64,000 bases of DNA, taken from positions 62,001 to 126,000 of the forward strand of contig JBAJFG010000485.1 in NCBI GenBank assembly GCA_037903475.1. Reading direction: 5' to 3'. The notes under the pieces are model-generated. The model made no database searches and was not told where the DNA came from. It was given only the letters and a program-made list of their open reading frames with translations. Source of the DNA: Ancylostoma caninum (Eukaryota > Nematoda > Chromadorea > Rhabditida > Ancylostomatidae). Below, piece after piece: positions 53,513 to 64,000 of the stretch. A program made the translations under genes and the position numbers. Every line of letters begins with the position of its first letter. Positions within the stretch are counted from its first letter, which is position 1.

Positions 53513-56500
53513 TCACAAATAATAGACAGTCATGCTGCTGTATGTAACCTCCATAAATGCAAACCGGCTTCGGATGACGTGCGCTAAACACAGCCACACC
53601 AACGCGATATTGCACAAATAATCGGAGACGCGTGGAGAAGTTGACACTGCATCTCGTTTTCTAGAACAATCCAGATGATTACGCTTGTGTGAATCATGCC
53701 ATGGTGCCCTTCATAGACTCTGAATTTCCTTGTTTTTTTTTTTTTTTGCTGGGAAAAGAGTCAAAGTGAAGGAAGTCCCATAGAACTTGTGGGAGTTTGG
53801 GAACAACTTGGGATTCAGAAGCTTCAATACATAGACAAACACTGATGTGTACGACCGGTTGAACACGCTAGGTTTGCCATCTGAGACTGTGATCGCACAC
53901 GTGATTCACGTGTCCCAGAGTGTACGTGCCCAAAGTGGAGATGCGTGCGAAATGCGCCCTGGCATCAATGTCTATGTATTGTATCCTAGAACATACAGGA
54001 AAAAAGAACATGAAGATGCGACAAATCCTAGAAGCTCTAACACACTCGTCTTTCCTAGTCCATCAACCAGTCTGTTTTGAATACTTGATAGCCACTGTGA
54101 AATGTGTGGCATTTAAGGTAGTGTTCACGGAAATCTTCTTATCGGAGATTTCGCCCCATTTCGTGGTTCCACAGAAGGTAGGAACTCTTATCTAATGATG
54201 AAATGGCGCAAAACATGCGAGGAATTCACGAGAACGAGGTACTGTTCTCCACGTGCCTTACCGCGCTCCATTGACACTCGTGAGTCCCGCCACGCGGAAG
54301 TCGCACGCGCGTTTGCAATGTGAGCGGGCCCGCGTAAGCTGGCGTGCACGGACATAAGAAATCCATGATGATTTCAGCGTCTACGGCAATATCTTCGCAT
54401 ACAGGTGACAATTCTTGGTGTTCTAGTGTCACTGCTTTAATTCCACTGAAACCGTTTGCACGGTGAACGACTTGCCTCAGAAGTGAAAACTTCCGTAGGT
54501 GCTGCCTTCATCCGCGAACTATCTCCGGAATAAAAGCAATGTGTCGTGATGACGACCTAGCGCGACCTGGCGCAAAGCCTGTCGAAAACCGCGCTGGCTG
54601 GTATGAGTATAGCGTTCGGTTCATGTGCCAATATCAAAGCTTATATCGCATAGTTTTATCCAGCAGATTTTCACATCTCTATGTCGCCTATGACGACTCT
54701 GATAGTTCCTAGTAATTCCTGAAGAAGGCTCACGTAAATCATGTATTTTAAATTGTACTTATAAATAAATTTCGATTCCACCGGTTCCTGGTCGTTTTTT
54801 TTCTGAATTTATTTTAGCTCACTAAATTTTGGAAAAACTGTGCTATCCATGCTCAAAGTCCCAGTAGATTCTGGTTATTCTGCTGCAGCATACCCCATAC
54901 ATCCTCCGATAATTGAAGCCTGGATCCCGATCGTTGGATTACTACAGTGGTTACCACATAGCATTGTGGGAAATGGTTAGTGACAGGTCAGGTCTCCAGA
55001 AGGGAGCCTCCCACTAAGAATTTCATTTGCATGGCTAGATGCAAATCAAAATTGTTGCGGCTAGCTCATTCAAAGACTAGATTTAAAATGAAGGAATATA
55101 AACACAAGGTGAAATGAAACTCGTTGTTAAACCCTAACGCTTCAGATTACATATCATGAACTAAGTAATAAGTGAACTACTATGAACTTGTAAGAAAACC
55201 TCCACTGACGTGCAAAGCACATTATTTCTAAATGGATTCGAAAAGGCTGTAGAGGTGATTTGGCTTTTATATAGTTTATTTGCTTCCTATCAGGTGACAA
55301 ATTCCTTTTGTATATATTGTCCGTCGAATAAAAAACCCCGACCTCCCCTAACTCGGCGGTGTACAGCCAGCCATTCTCAGTTATCGTCGTTGGACAGTCA
55401 GTGCATCAACGAAACTCCTATAGGTATGTTGTTGGTGGTTGTTCTGGAGGAACTCCACTATTCTTTCCCAATTCTTCAGTAACTTCAATTTGTAGCAACA
55501 TATCCTGCCGAGGAGAGATGCTTAGTTTCCTGGTTTCATTCCAGGATTTTTCATACTATTAAAAAGTTGGTTTCATGACCTCGGCTGTTCTTGTGCACAG
55601 CTTCATTTTTGCTAAAGTTAAAATCCTGAAGAAAAAGAAGAAATAGGAGAATGTTGAACTGATTTGAGTGCAAAGCAGGGTAGATTTCTTTGATCTTACA
55701 GTCTGTGTGCTTTTACTCTTGAGGCTGGATTCTGGCCTGGACCAGCGTTGTGAAATTAGGGATATCAGCCTGATTCTCAAGTCATGTACTTGTTAGCATA
55801 ATCAAGCAATATGTATGGGCTAGTGATATATCCGCAAATTATGTGAATAAGAAAAATTTTATAAAAATTCTACACTATTTGCTGGGTCGCGAGAACGATT
55901 CCATCTTTACAGAACAAGACCGGTTTTGACCGAAAGAATCCCAAAGAATTCCTTCAGTGCCGTTCCGTTGTGGTCCCAATGGAATATATGCTATAGATAG
56001 ACAGTTGTCCAGTGACTTGAGGTTTACTTACCCAAGTTTGATCAACTTCCAATTACTCGTCGATTTCCATGGATTTTTTCAATGGACTCTATCTTGCTGG
56101 ATTCCATCTATCAGTCGAATTCTATCTAATGGATTTTATTCTATTAACTGAATTCTTTTTGTAGGATCCTATAATTGTTCTTGGAGTACCCAGAACGGGA
56201 AGCTTAGTTTTATTTTTCTTTAACTTTGCTCGTGTACCTCCTTCTTCCCACTGATGAGCACAGATGGCATATCTCTTTGATTATTTTTCCATATACGGGG
56301 TCATTGTGCGAAACGAAAAATAGAACTCCTCTATTTTTAATTTTTTCTACTAGTTAATTAAATAGCCATTGGCACGGCAGCGCAACATCGAGGACGTAAT
56401 TCGGATGAAAAATGACTAGACCTTTCCAGGAATAACCGACTCAAAACTTACTATACTTGGGACCGAATAAAAATCGAATAACTGCATTTATTTAATCATT

Positions 56501-59500
56501 CATGCAGGACCAGATCTGATGAGTTCAAATTTTCAAAAGAGAGAAAGACGTAGATGCCTCCTCACCATTCCTAGAAGACTGTATTGCTACCTTTCATTTA
56601 AACACCCGAGCTATCGACTTATATGGACTCGAGTTTCCGAATTTCGAATGAGTTGATAGCTATCTAATGCATTATTCGGTCCTAAGCATACAATTTATGG
56701 TTTGGCGCAATTTTGGTGCAGTAAAACTCGAAAGTGAATGGAAACGTCTACGGAGTACGTCTTTTTTCATCCTGCTTACTTCAAAGGCCATATCAGATTA
56801 CAATCTGTTCAGCTCAGTGAATAATTTTCTTCTTTAAAAAACTTTCATGACTCATAATACTACAGTCGGGTCCGGCAGCCACTGCGAATGAGCGCCGGCG
56901 GGCGCCGGCCGCCGCCACCCTCCGGCGCCCCGGTATTAATGAGCTATAAATCACTCGAGCTTGGGAGAAAGCGGAGAAAAATACAATTTTAGTCCATAGT
57001 AGACAGAGTGCAGTGGATATGTTAAGGCTATAAAGCAGGGGACCATTTTCACAACTTTCACGTTTTTTCATTTTTGTGATTTTCATGGGGAAAGATTTCT
57101 GAATACACAATAAGCGAAGCCAACTGTTCCATTTTCTGCTATAGTACACTGCTTCGCGAATACAAAAATGGCCGTTATTCTTCCATAGATGGACAATGTA
57201 CTTCAGTTATCCCATCTGAATAATAAAGCTCATCCAATTCGGGATCCTCAGAAATAATTGAAATCCGTATAAATTGTTCCATATCCATTGCGAAGTAGTT
57301 CTACCGCTGTCATTTATCTTTCGTGGAGCAGTCCTTTACGGCGGAGTTACTCTCTCCCGGTTTCCCTCAACTCTGAAAAAGTGGTTTTTCACTATTACTT
57401 ACACTATTACTATTACTTACACTTACACTTATCGTAGTTTATCTTCGAAATTTATGCAAAACGTTGCCGGATGCCTTCCTGGACTACCCGAAGGAGGTCA
57501 CGGGGGACGTTCCAAGCAGTGAACCCCAAACACTGCGATACTTAACTCTGGATCTCCAACGGAGTGGAACCAGCGATAGGGACAGATTGCAATCTGCCGC
57601 TCAAACCACTGAGCCATCCGGGCTACTTTTTATGTTGGAGTTTGTTAGATAACTGCAGCAGTCGTAGGCAGCATACTATATGTATTTGCAAAACGGGGGC
57701 ACAGGGCAGGATTCGATCCCCTGACCACCACAACGTCGATCATTCGCTCAACCCACTCAGCTATGCTCGCACGCGATGCAACGTACAAATGGTGTCCACT
57801 ATTACTTACACTTACACTTATCGTAGTTTATCTTAGAAGTTTAGATGAAAAGGGAGTTGGGTGGGGCCACTCCTGTGAAGCCTAAGCCTAAGCCTTAAAC
57901 CCATTCTTAAGCATAGGGTTCGGCTTATCTACCCTGTCTACTATGGACTAAAATTGTATTTTTCTTCGCTTTCTCCCAAGCTCGAGTGATTTATTGCTCA
58001 TTAATACCGGGGCGCCGGAGGGTGGCGGAGGCCGGCGCCCGTCGGCGCCCATTTGCAGTGGCTGCCGGACCGGACTGTAAGAGACACTGGTGTCGGAACT
58101 GTCCATGCTGGCCTCTTCCTGAGGAGACAGATTTATGGATCTCCATAGCAGATGAGACCAGGTCGACGACAGTAACGATCAATTATCACTGCTTCATATT
58201 GCGATGCAGCGAAGTTATTGGATTTGTGTGGCTCGAGCGATGGATGAGAACGGCTTTCGCGACTGAGGAAATTGGATGACTTCATTGTATTGTCGTGTAA
58301 TCTGCTCAGGACAACCTAGAACTCAATTCAGCCATTCCTCACTTCGAGGGTTATCGACGTTGTTGTTCATTTTTTCTTATTATGAACCTCGGCTTTTCTA
58401 GCTGCTCACTAATCCACGACCCAAGATTAATGTTCGCAGAAACGGCTGTTAATTCTAAAAAAAAGAAAAGCTGTGAATTATCCTCTTCTATCGGTTAGCA
58501 TATGCATGTAAACACTTCCTAATCCATTTCCTGCTGTTTTGACAGCATGCAATCTGATTGAGTTGCGATTCGCCATGCTAATATGTGCAGGGTGGCCGAA
58601 AATTATCCGTGCATTGAAATTTTAATGCTGTAAGTAGGCCATCAACTGCAGAGTGCTAAAATCTCCGTAAAATTTTGGTGACGACCCTAAATATCTTAAA
58701 AACTCATCAGACTTCAAAATTGACTTCATTGGCAGAAACACTGACTTTCAGTGTCTTCATACGTGTAGCATGCGATTCTCACTCATGGGTCTGCGGATGA
58801 TCCTGACCTCTGTCACCATTTTGCGCAAGGAAATCTACGGATTTCTGTCGATCCTGCTCCGATCAACTTTCATTTCGTTGAGAGCGGCTGCAGTGGCAGA
58901 AAAATATCTACTCTTTTTGCCTTCATTGCTTCCGAGGTCTTCGAAGGTTTTTATTGTATCTTGAACAGTTATTTGGTGCAAGTATAACTCTTTCACAATG
59001 TACGCCGTAAACGTTCAGTCCCGATGCACTTGAACAATGACAGAGCACATGACTTTGGATGCAACCATCACGAGATATCTGTCACTTTGAAAGGCCAGGA
59101 AGTAATAGGAAAATCGGAAAGGAACGCGAAAAAATCTGGGGATCTCACAGAAATGGGGGTGCAGGGTAATTTTCGGCCACCCTGTATTACAGCATTTTCC
59201 AGATTTTCCATGATATTGAAACTCTCATACTCCAAGGTTCCCAGTTTTTTCGGCTTTCTAACGCTGTGGAGCTGTCGAACTTACGCTTTAAAATAAAACG
59301 TACACTACCTTGACTTACATCCGAAAATAAAATAAATCTCACCTAGCAATGAACTCCATGTAACTGTAATTGTTTCTAACAAACACCACACTACTATGTT
59401 GTAAGTTTAACAATCACATGGGACGGCACATCTTCAAACACTGACTGAGTGATCTATAATAATAGAACAATAAGAGAGCAAATATACGAAAGGAAGTATA

Positions 59501-62066
59501 AATTCACAGCACACATCCCATTGACTTTTTCTCCCAATGATAAGTGTATAAAGGTATATTCCTTGCTTTAGAATCAGTGTAAGGATGATGCACAAAACGG
59601 GTTCTAAACGTAGCAAACATAACCCTTACATTCATTACAGTAAAAAGATCTTACTTTGTAATTTATACTGTTCCATACGGTTTTGGCCAAATCTTTGCTG
59701 CCCTCGAACTCAAGGATAAACTGAGATGTTTAAAGCCAACATTCCATTTATTTCTTTTTCCGGACAAAGCCGAAGAATGCTGGACAACGAGCTGTCCGGC
59801 AGCGGTTCGTGTGGTGTCGCAAAAACTGTTTCTGGGACGCATGTTGCCATCCGAAGAAAACATTCAACGCCGACATCCTCACGTTTCGTAATTTTATGAC
59901 TCTGTTCTCTGATATCCAAGAATGAAACATAGGAGTTTTTACCTTTTCTGTGTGATTTAACTAATCCTTAGCTTCTTATGCTTCAGACGATAATGTTTTG
60001 AAAAGCAGTATTACTGTGTTACTCTTACTCTGGATATTTGTTAGGTGATACATATATACATCTAATCAACGTAACTTCCCATGAACTTGACTCAACTTTT
60101 TGTAGGAGCATGCCATGAAGCGCACACTGCTTTTTCTACTGCTTTAAAAACCTCCTCTAATTACTCTCACACATTTCCAAAGGCGTTTCTAGAGCCAATT
60201 TCACAGTGGAAATCTTATGCTAAAGTGGGCAAAGTGGTTGAAAAATTAGTGAGAAATCCCGAAAATTTGGAAATATGGAAATTTCCAAGAGGTTGAACAT
60301 TTGTACTAAACCCTATACAAATTGCCAAGTGATTCTACTATATTTACGTTGGGCTTCTGGCACTGCTTTGGTGTTTGATCTTCAGCCAGCCACTGAGCAA
60401 GGAGTTTCCTGTTGTCGTAAAAAGTATAACCTCTACTGCTGATGAAGAAAGAAAGCTGTTGAGAAATAGGCTATTTTCGCACCACCAAAGAGGTGCAAAG
60501 CCGATTTCTTAGCTTTCGTCTCTCTGGCATTCGCTCAGTTTGTGTCGCTTTATGGGCAAGCTCCTTCGTCTTCCCCTTGTTCAATAGATTATTCCCATCA
60601 GTTGGTGGTTTTCATCACTAGAAAGCTATACGCCACCTTTCCAACTGAAGCACGGAATTTAGCACGTTAGAAATTCTGGAACCGACCTCCTAAGACGGAT
60701 TTTTTCTCACTCCCCTAGAAAGCCATTCTGGTGCTCCGAGAGGTTTGAACTCCGACGCAGACGTAATCCGTGGAGGTGAATTTGGCGAAATTTCTGTTTT
60801 GGCACCTCACGTTCACAAATCAAAGTTTCGCTAAAAATATAGTCTCAATCCAAATCGATAATTCATTTGTACATAACTGCCATGAAGGACCAAAGAATTT
60901 ACAATTGTCCACAAAAAAGTAAAAATATTCGGAGAATTTTGTCTCGAATAGAGAGATGTGAAGTGTTATACTCGAGGTGGGCGGCGCTGACACGCCCTGC
61001 AATTGGCCTAGTTGCTGAACTGGCCAATCGTAGAGCTTAGCCGCACCCCCTTTCCAGGTATAACGAGCCACACTCCAAGCAGATGCATCGAAAAACGAGC
61101 GATATTTTACGAATGGGAATAGCACTTGATAATCTAGCAATAACTACAGTTGCTCAAAAACTTATTCGCTCCCGAACCAAAATATAGCCTAAAATTTATT
61201 TACAAAAATTTCCTAACAAATATAACAAGGAATATTTTCATATTTTTTTACACCAACCTAATAGTGGTGGTCCTAGAGGTCAAATATTAATTCTGCCATC
61301 TCCCTATTGAAAAATATTTCTTCATCCTCACACCATCTCTAAGTCCATTAATAATCCTAGCGAGCGAGAGCTCGTTCAGTCAGTCTCAGAGCTGGTTCTT
61401 TTTGTACCCACGCGGGATCCAAGTGATTTCGACTTCACACTGCACATTGTCATGTCAGGCGTGCTTTCTGGAATATCGCTTATTCCACAATGTTCTAAAT
61501 TCACCGTTAGGCGCTCGGCCTAGTAGCTGATGCTTCAATTTCTCCTTATTTTCTCCGTATCTGAAGCCGATTGCTGTTCTTTTTCAAATTCACTCACATA
61601 GATTGTGAACATCGAATAGATTGTGGGTTTTATTCATCTTTGAGGTGATTATGCATATAAGATCCTCATTTCGCCTACTGATTTACTATTATTTATACCA
61701 CTTAGTGCACCCTAATCGATACCTTCACTTGAGCAACACAGGGCAATAAACAAGAACTAATCATGAGCACAAAGTACTAAATTGATGGTGACTTGGCTTC
61801 TCCTGCTGGCAAGTTGGTAATTCTTACCTGTTATTTCAAGATATTTTTGAAAGCTGCTGCTCCTGGCAACATTATTTGCAGGAAGTCAACCTCCTAGGAA
61901 CAATCAGGGGCTGTTTTCTAACTCTCTTCGTGGTCCCAGTTACAATATGGTAGTTCCACAAGAGGAATATTCTTGGTTCTTATTAAAGGCAGTACCCCAC
62001 TTACTTTCGAATCTGGGCTGTTAACAGATCCTGGACCAATTCGAAGCGCTGATTCTAGTGATATAC
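53513..62066 (-). CDS. Cysteine-rich, probably extracellular protein, 5'-incomplete, family not recognised
   Basis: Eight minus-strand exons chain in phase: 62005-62066, 61923-61971, 61434-61494, 59722-59908, 55717-55775, 54262-54445, 54085-54191, 53513-53660 (TGA at 53513). About 285 residues, N-terminus not found. Landmarks: GISLESALRIGPGSVNSPDS, NIPLVELPYCNWDHEE, HCGISDIPESTPDMTMC, EDVGVECFLRMATCVPETVF, LRLCPEKEINGMLALNIS, SPVCEDIAVDAEIIMDFLCP, LQTRVRLPRGGTHECQWSA, PTFCGTTKWGEISDKKISVN. Regular cysteines and N-glycosylation sites (NIS, NFT, NTT, NAT) point to a secreted or surface protein; the last exon holds a hydrophobic run (YLCNIALVWLCLAHVI), perhaps a membrane anchor. The four exons at 54-60 kb are the best supported; the donor at 61434 (GTCGAA) and the last exon's frame are weak. 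The two mobile elements at 56.9-59.2 kb sit in its largest intron. Confidence 0.45.
56021..56042 (+). other. SL1-like 22-mer (20/22 to nematode spliced leader 1)
   Basis: Twenty of 22 bases agree with the nematode SL1 leader; only position 7 (A to C) and the last base (G to T) differ. The following sequence (CAACTTCCAATTACTCG) does not match the rest of an SL RNA gene. It lies in an intron of the cysteine-rich gene, on the opposite strand. Confidence 0.5.
56243..56336 (-). ncRNA. Structured repeat unit, copy 4 (inverted)
   Basis: On the minus strand it reads CTATTTTTCG, loop TTTCGCACAATGACCCCGTA, stem partner GGAAAAATAA, then AAGAGATATGCC and CTGTGCTCATCAGTGGG. Loop and tail match copy 2 closely. 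The opposite orientation shows that the unit is dispersed, not a local duplication. Confidence 0.35.
56454..56690. repeat. 237-bp inverted-repeat element (GGACCGAATAA ends), second full copy
   Basis: TACTTGGGACCGAATAA at the left and TTATTCGGTCCTAAGCATA at the right. The body is about as long as that of the 25.9-kb copy and shares GAATAACT, TTTAATCATTCATGCAGGA and ATTTCGAATGAGTTGATAGC words with it. Confidence 0.8.
57380..57455. repeat. Direct repeat word TTACACTTACACTTATCGTAG, first copy
   Basis: CACTATTACTTACACTTACA and CTTATCGTAGTTTATCTT occur here and again at about 57797-57845 in the same orientation. Each copy sits beside a tRNA-like unit, as a shared SINE body or tail would. Confidence 0.6.
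57548..57627 (-). pseudogene. tRNA-derived unit 1 (Ala TGC-like anticodon region)
   Basis: On the minus strand: A-box TGGCTCAGTGGTTTGAGCGG, an anticodon-arm-like CAGATTGCAATCTG with TGC central, and a B-box-like GGTTCCACTCC. The acceptor ends do not pair well and the B-box is imperfect, so this is a tRNA-derived SINE head or tRNA pseudogene, not a working tRNA gene. Confidence 0.5.
57694..57775 (-). pseudogene. tRNA-derived unit 2
   Basis: On the minus strand: A-box TAGCTGAGTGGGTTGAGCG (57753-57763 core), a B-box GGATCGAATCC (57709-57719) one base off consensus, and flanks GCGAGCA / TGCCCTGTGC. The spacing is that of a tRNA, but a clean cloverleaf cannot be drawn. Confidence 0.5.
58588..59184 (-). 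mobile_element. Tc1/mariner-like element with an eroded transposase remnant
   Basis: Ends CAGGGTGGCCGAAAATTA and TAATTTTCGGCCACCCTG are inverted copies. A minus-strand frame near 58770-58860 reads a broken RNP.ISLRKMVTEVRIIRRP, resembling the helix-turn-helix start of mariner transposases (NPRRSMRKMA-type), with an in-frame stop. The catalytic DDD/E part is missing. About 600 bp. Confidence 0.65.
60958..61076. repeat. CCAAT-containing palindromic element, copy g (best preserved)
   Basis: GTGTTATACTCGAGGTGGGCG, CCCTGCAATTGGCC, GCTGAACTGGCCAATCGTAG, CCGCACCCCCTTTCCAGGTA and TAACGAGCCACAC. The two halves are imperfect inverted copies of each other. Confidence 0.7.
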
Positions 62067-64000
62067 CTGGAGTGCTCTAAAATTGCCAATAAGACTTCCT
62101 TGGTGGCCCAACCAATAGTGAGTCGTACCAGTAGTCCGTGTTTAATGTACGTATATAGCGAACGCTTATTAACATGTCAAAAGCAACATAGTAACACTAT
62201 AGTTCATTTCTGAAGAGATATAGATCACCTCCCGAAGTCGGCCATGAATTTGAAATTATGAATTAAAATTTTTGTTTTAATCTATTCTTATTTTTTCGAA
62301 TTCTCGACCAAGCAACCTTTCAGAAAACACGATTCCCAGTGATTCTCAGTCATTTCACGTATGCGATTGTTCTCGACAGCTCATTCAGATTCTACCACTG
62401 TACAAATCTTAGGAACGACTTCTGAGGCACTGCCTTGAAGGCTTTATTATCTGCTGGTTTTTTTCTGCTTTCTTTCTTTTTCTGCTGTACGCGCGCATAG
62501 TGGTTAATCAATCAATGAAAAATCGATTAAAAAGTTTCCAAAAAAGAAGACGGAAAGTTGTCCGTTCATGTTGCAAACCTAATTCAGAAGTGCTCCTCAT
62601 GGCATCCCACCAGAATTTATTGCAAATTTTGAGGTCTTGAGTCTTTCTATCGACCAGAACAGTATGTTGGATGAGTCCTAACCTGCTTGCAGCCAATATG
62701 GGGCTGGATTACTCAAGCACATTATGCATCATGTAGAGCTTGTCAGTGTTTCGACACAAAATTCATAATGAGAAGTATCCAAATGGTTCTACAAGCGACG
62801 TCATTAATGAATTGGCCTAGAGCCGCTCGAAGCTTCACTCCAAATCATACTTAGCTCCCTGAAAGCTCATCACCCTGCCTCGATGCCAGCAGCTTCTGTA
62901 TTTTTTTTACTCGTTCTCGTTTTGAGACATATAACCTGTGGGTTTTCAGTTTTATGTTGGATCTTTCGAGACTATGATCCATGAATGTATAACCTACTAT
63001 TAGGTCGTCAAGTATGAAATATCAGATTTTGAATGAGACGATTCCGAGTTTTGTTTCTAAAAAAGATGCGGCATAAGAAATTCAAATACGCTCCTGTACT
63101 GTCGGCATAGCCTTGCCTCCTTAGTGGTAGCTTGTTTGCGCCAACAGCTTTGAAGGATGTAAAGTTAGAGGCGATCAAGTGGCGAAGAGCGTTTCCAACA
63201 TCATGTTGAAAATTTTTCCCAGCAAGAAGTGAGCCAGTCTCTGAAAGCAGCGGTGGTCGAATAGAACAAGGATTCAGTACACTGAGTGGCAGGTGGGTCC
63301 TCACCCTCTGGCTTGAGCAGCGTAAATTTGTGAAAAATGGTCAAAAATTGGCGCCAATTTTTGAGGTTCAAACTGGGAAAAATTCGTTCACCGAACCACT
63401 TTCAATGGTCGCATTGCCTACCGGAATATTATTGGATTATAAAAATCACACCCTGCTGCTTGCACGGGCCAAGTTTGACTCCTGTCCGCTTCAGCTACGG
63501 CTTCCAGCTCATCGATGTCCAGGTTCATGGTGAGGCTCACTTTGCAGCTTCATGTCACATGAGCGGAACTTTCCAAAGAAGCGCTGTTTAGTGCATTTAC
63601 TAGCCAAATGTCCCTAACAATGCTTTGATGTTTCCACCTTTCTCTGCTTCAATGGCTGGAAAATGGAACATATCCCCCGCCTCGTGCAAAAATCCTAGGG
63701 ACGTTGACTGTATTCTTCATATTATCCTTACTAATAGATCAGTTTATGCTCTCAGATTAGGTGCCTTTAACTTCTCACAATGAGCAAATTACTAGAAATC
63801 TCCATTTATATGTTTCAAAATAACACGATTTTTTGATTTTGAGTAGTTCTACAAAAAATTCTTTCAAACGAAAATTTGAAGACTGATCAGAAATCGAAGA
63901 AGTGTTTTTGAAAAAAGGGAGGATGTACCCTCATAACAAAAAGAAAGGTGAGAAGTGATCTCGTAAAATTTCGAAGAAAGAGACTGTCAAACCGACCGCT
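62067..64000. other. Right end of the window, no gene recognised
   Basis: Minus-strand frames of 60-98 codons (62508-62696, 63008-63304) and a 35-codon frame starting MNLDIDELEAVAEADR near 63530 look mildly protein-like but are interrupted and match nothing I know. They may be a decayed transposon, or missing 5' exons of the cysteine-rich gene, which must lie to this side. Confidence 0.35.

Larger units (their letters stand above)
56871..58080. mobile_element. Composite element: 140-bp inverted arms around two tRNA-derived units
   Basis: Left arm 56871-57008 and right arm 57934-58080 are inverted copies (GTCCGGCAGCCACTGC, GGCGCCGG blocks, CCGGTATTAATGAGC, CTCGAGCTTGGGAGAAAGCG, AGTCCATAGTAGACAG). 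The interior holds two tRNA-like units on the minus strand (57548-57627, 57694-57775), each followed by the same TTACACTTACACTTATCG word. The structure suggests a foldback transposon that captured SINE-like units, or two SINEs in a duplicated arrangement. Confidence 0.65.

Overview
The window is eukaryotic and looks like a nematode nuclear genome, probably a hookworm-like strongylid. Real genes are split into many small exons with nematode-style introns (acceptors near TTTCAG, TTTAG or TTAAG; some introns near 50 bp), the DNA is AT-rich, and it is dense in short inverted-repeat elements plus a decayed RTE-type reverse transcriptase fragment. The assignment comes from gene style, the PERK and MCT protein sequences and the repeats. 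I did not run a database search. Exons were joined by eye, using splice dinucleotides, reading phase and family motifs.

Layout. 0.75-1.5 kb: C-terminal fragment of an RTE retrotransposon. 3.3-4.2 kb: a small two-exon coiled-coil protein (minus). 5.6-25.2 kb: a complete SLC16/MCT-type 12-TM transporter (minus, 17 or 18 exons, about 768-787 aa) whose introns hold most of the mobile elements. 25.2-43.2 kb: no convincing gene, but several repeat families, a hairpin that could be a small-RNA precursor, and two copies of an unusual structured repeat. 43.2-52.1 kb: a complete PERK/PEK-1 eIF2-alpha kinase gene (minus, 25 exons, 1046 aa). Its luminal PQQ-like domain, membrane segment and split kinase domain are all readable, and all 25 exon phases agree. 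53.5-62.1 kb: a third minus-strand gene read as eight phase-compatible exons; it encodes a cysteine-rich, N-glycosylatable, probably extracellular protein that I do not recognise, and its N-terminus is missing. 56.9-58.1 kb: a composite element with 140-bp inverted arms around two tRNA-derived units. 58.6-59.2 kb: a Tc1/mariner-like deletion element.

Function. PEK-1 is the ER-stress sensor arm of the unfolded protein response: the luminal domain senses misfolded protein and the cytosolic kinase phosphorylates eIF2-alpha. The transporter would sit in a membrane and move monocarboxylates or related solutes. Nothing suggests that these neighbours form one pathway or an operon.

The most unusual signals are four dispersed copies of an about 90-nt unit whose loop is conserved while its stem changes in a paired way, two near-matches to the nematode SL1 spliced-leader sequence, the tRNA-derived composite element, and an out-of-frame AUG overlapping the PERK start codon.
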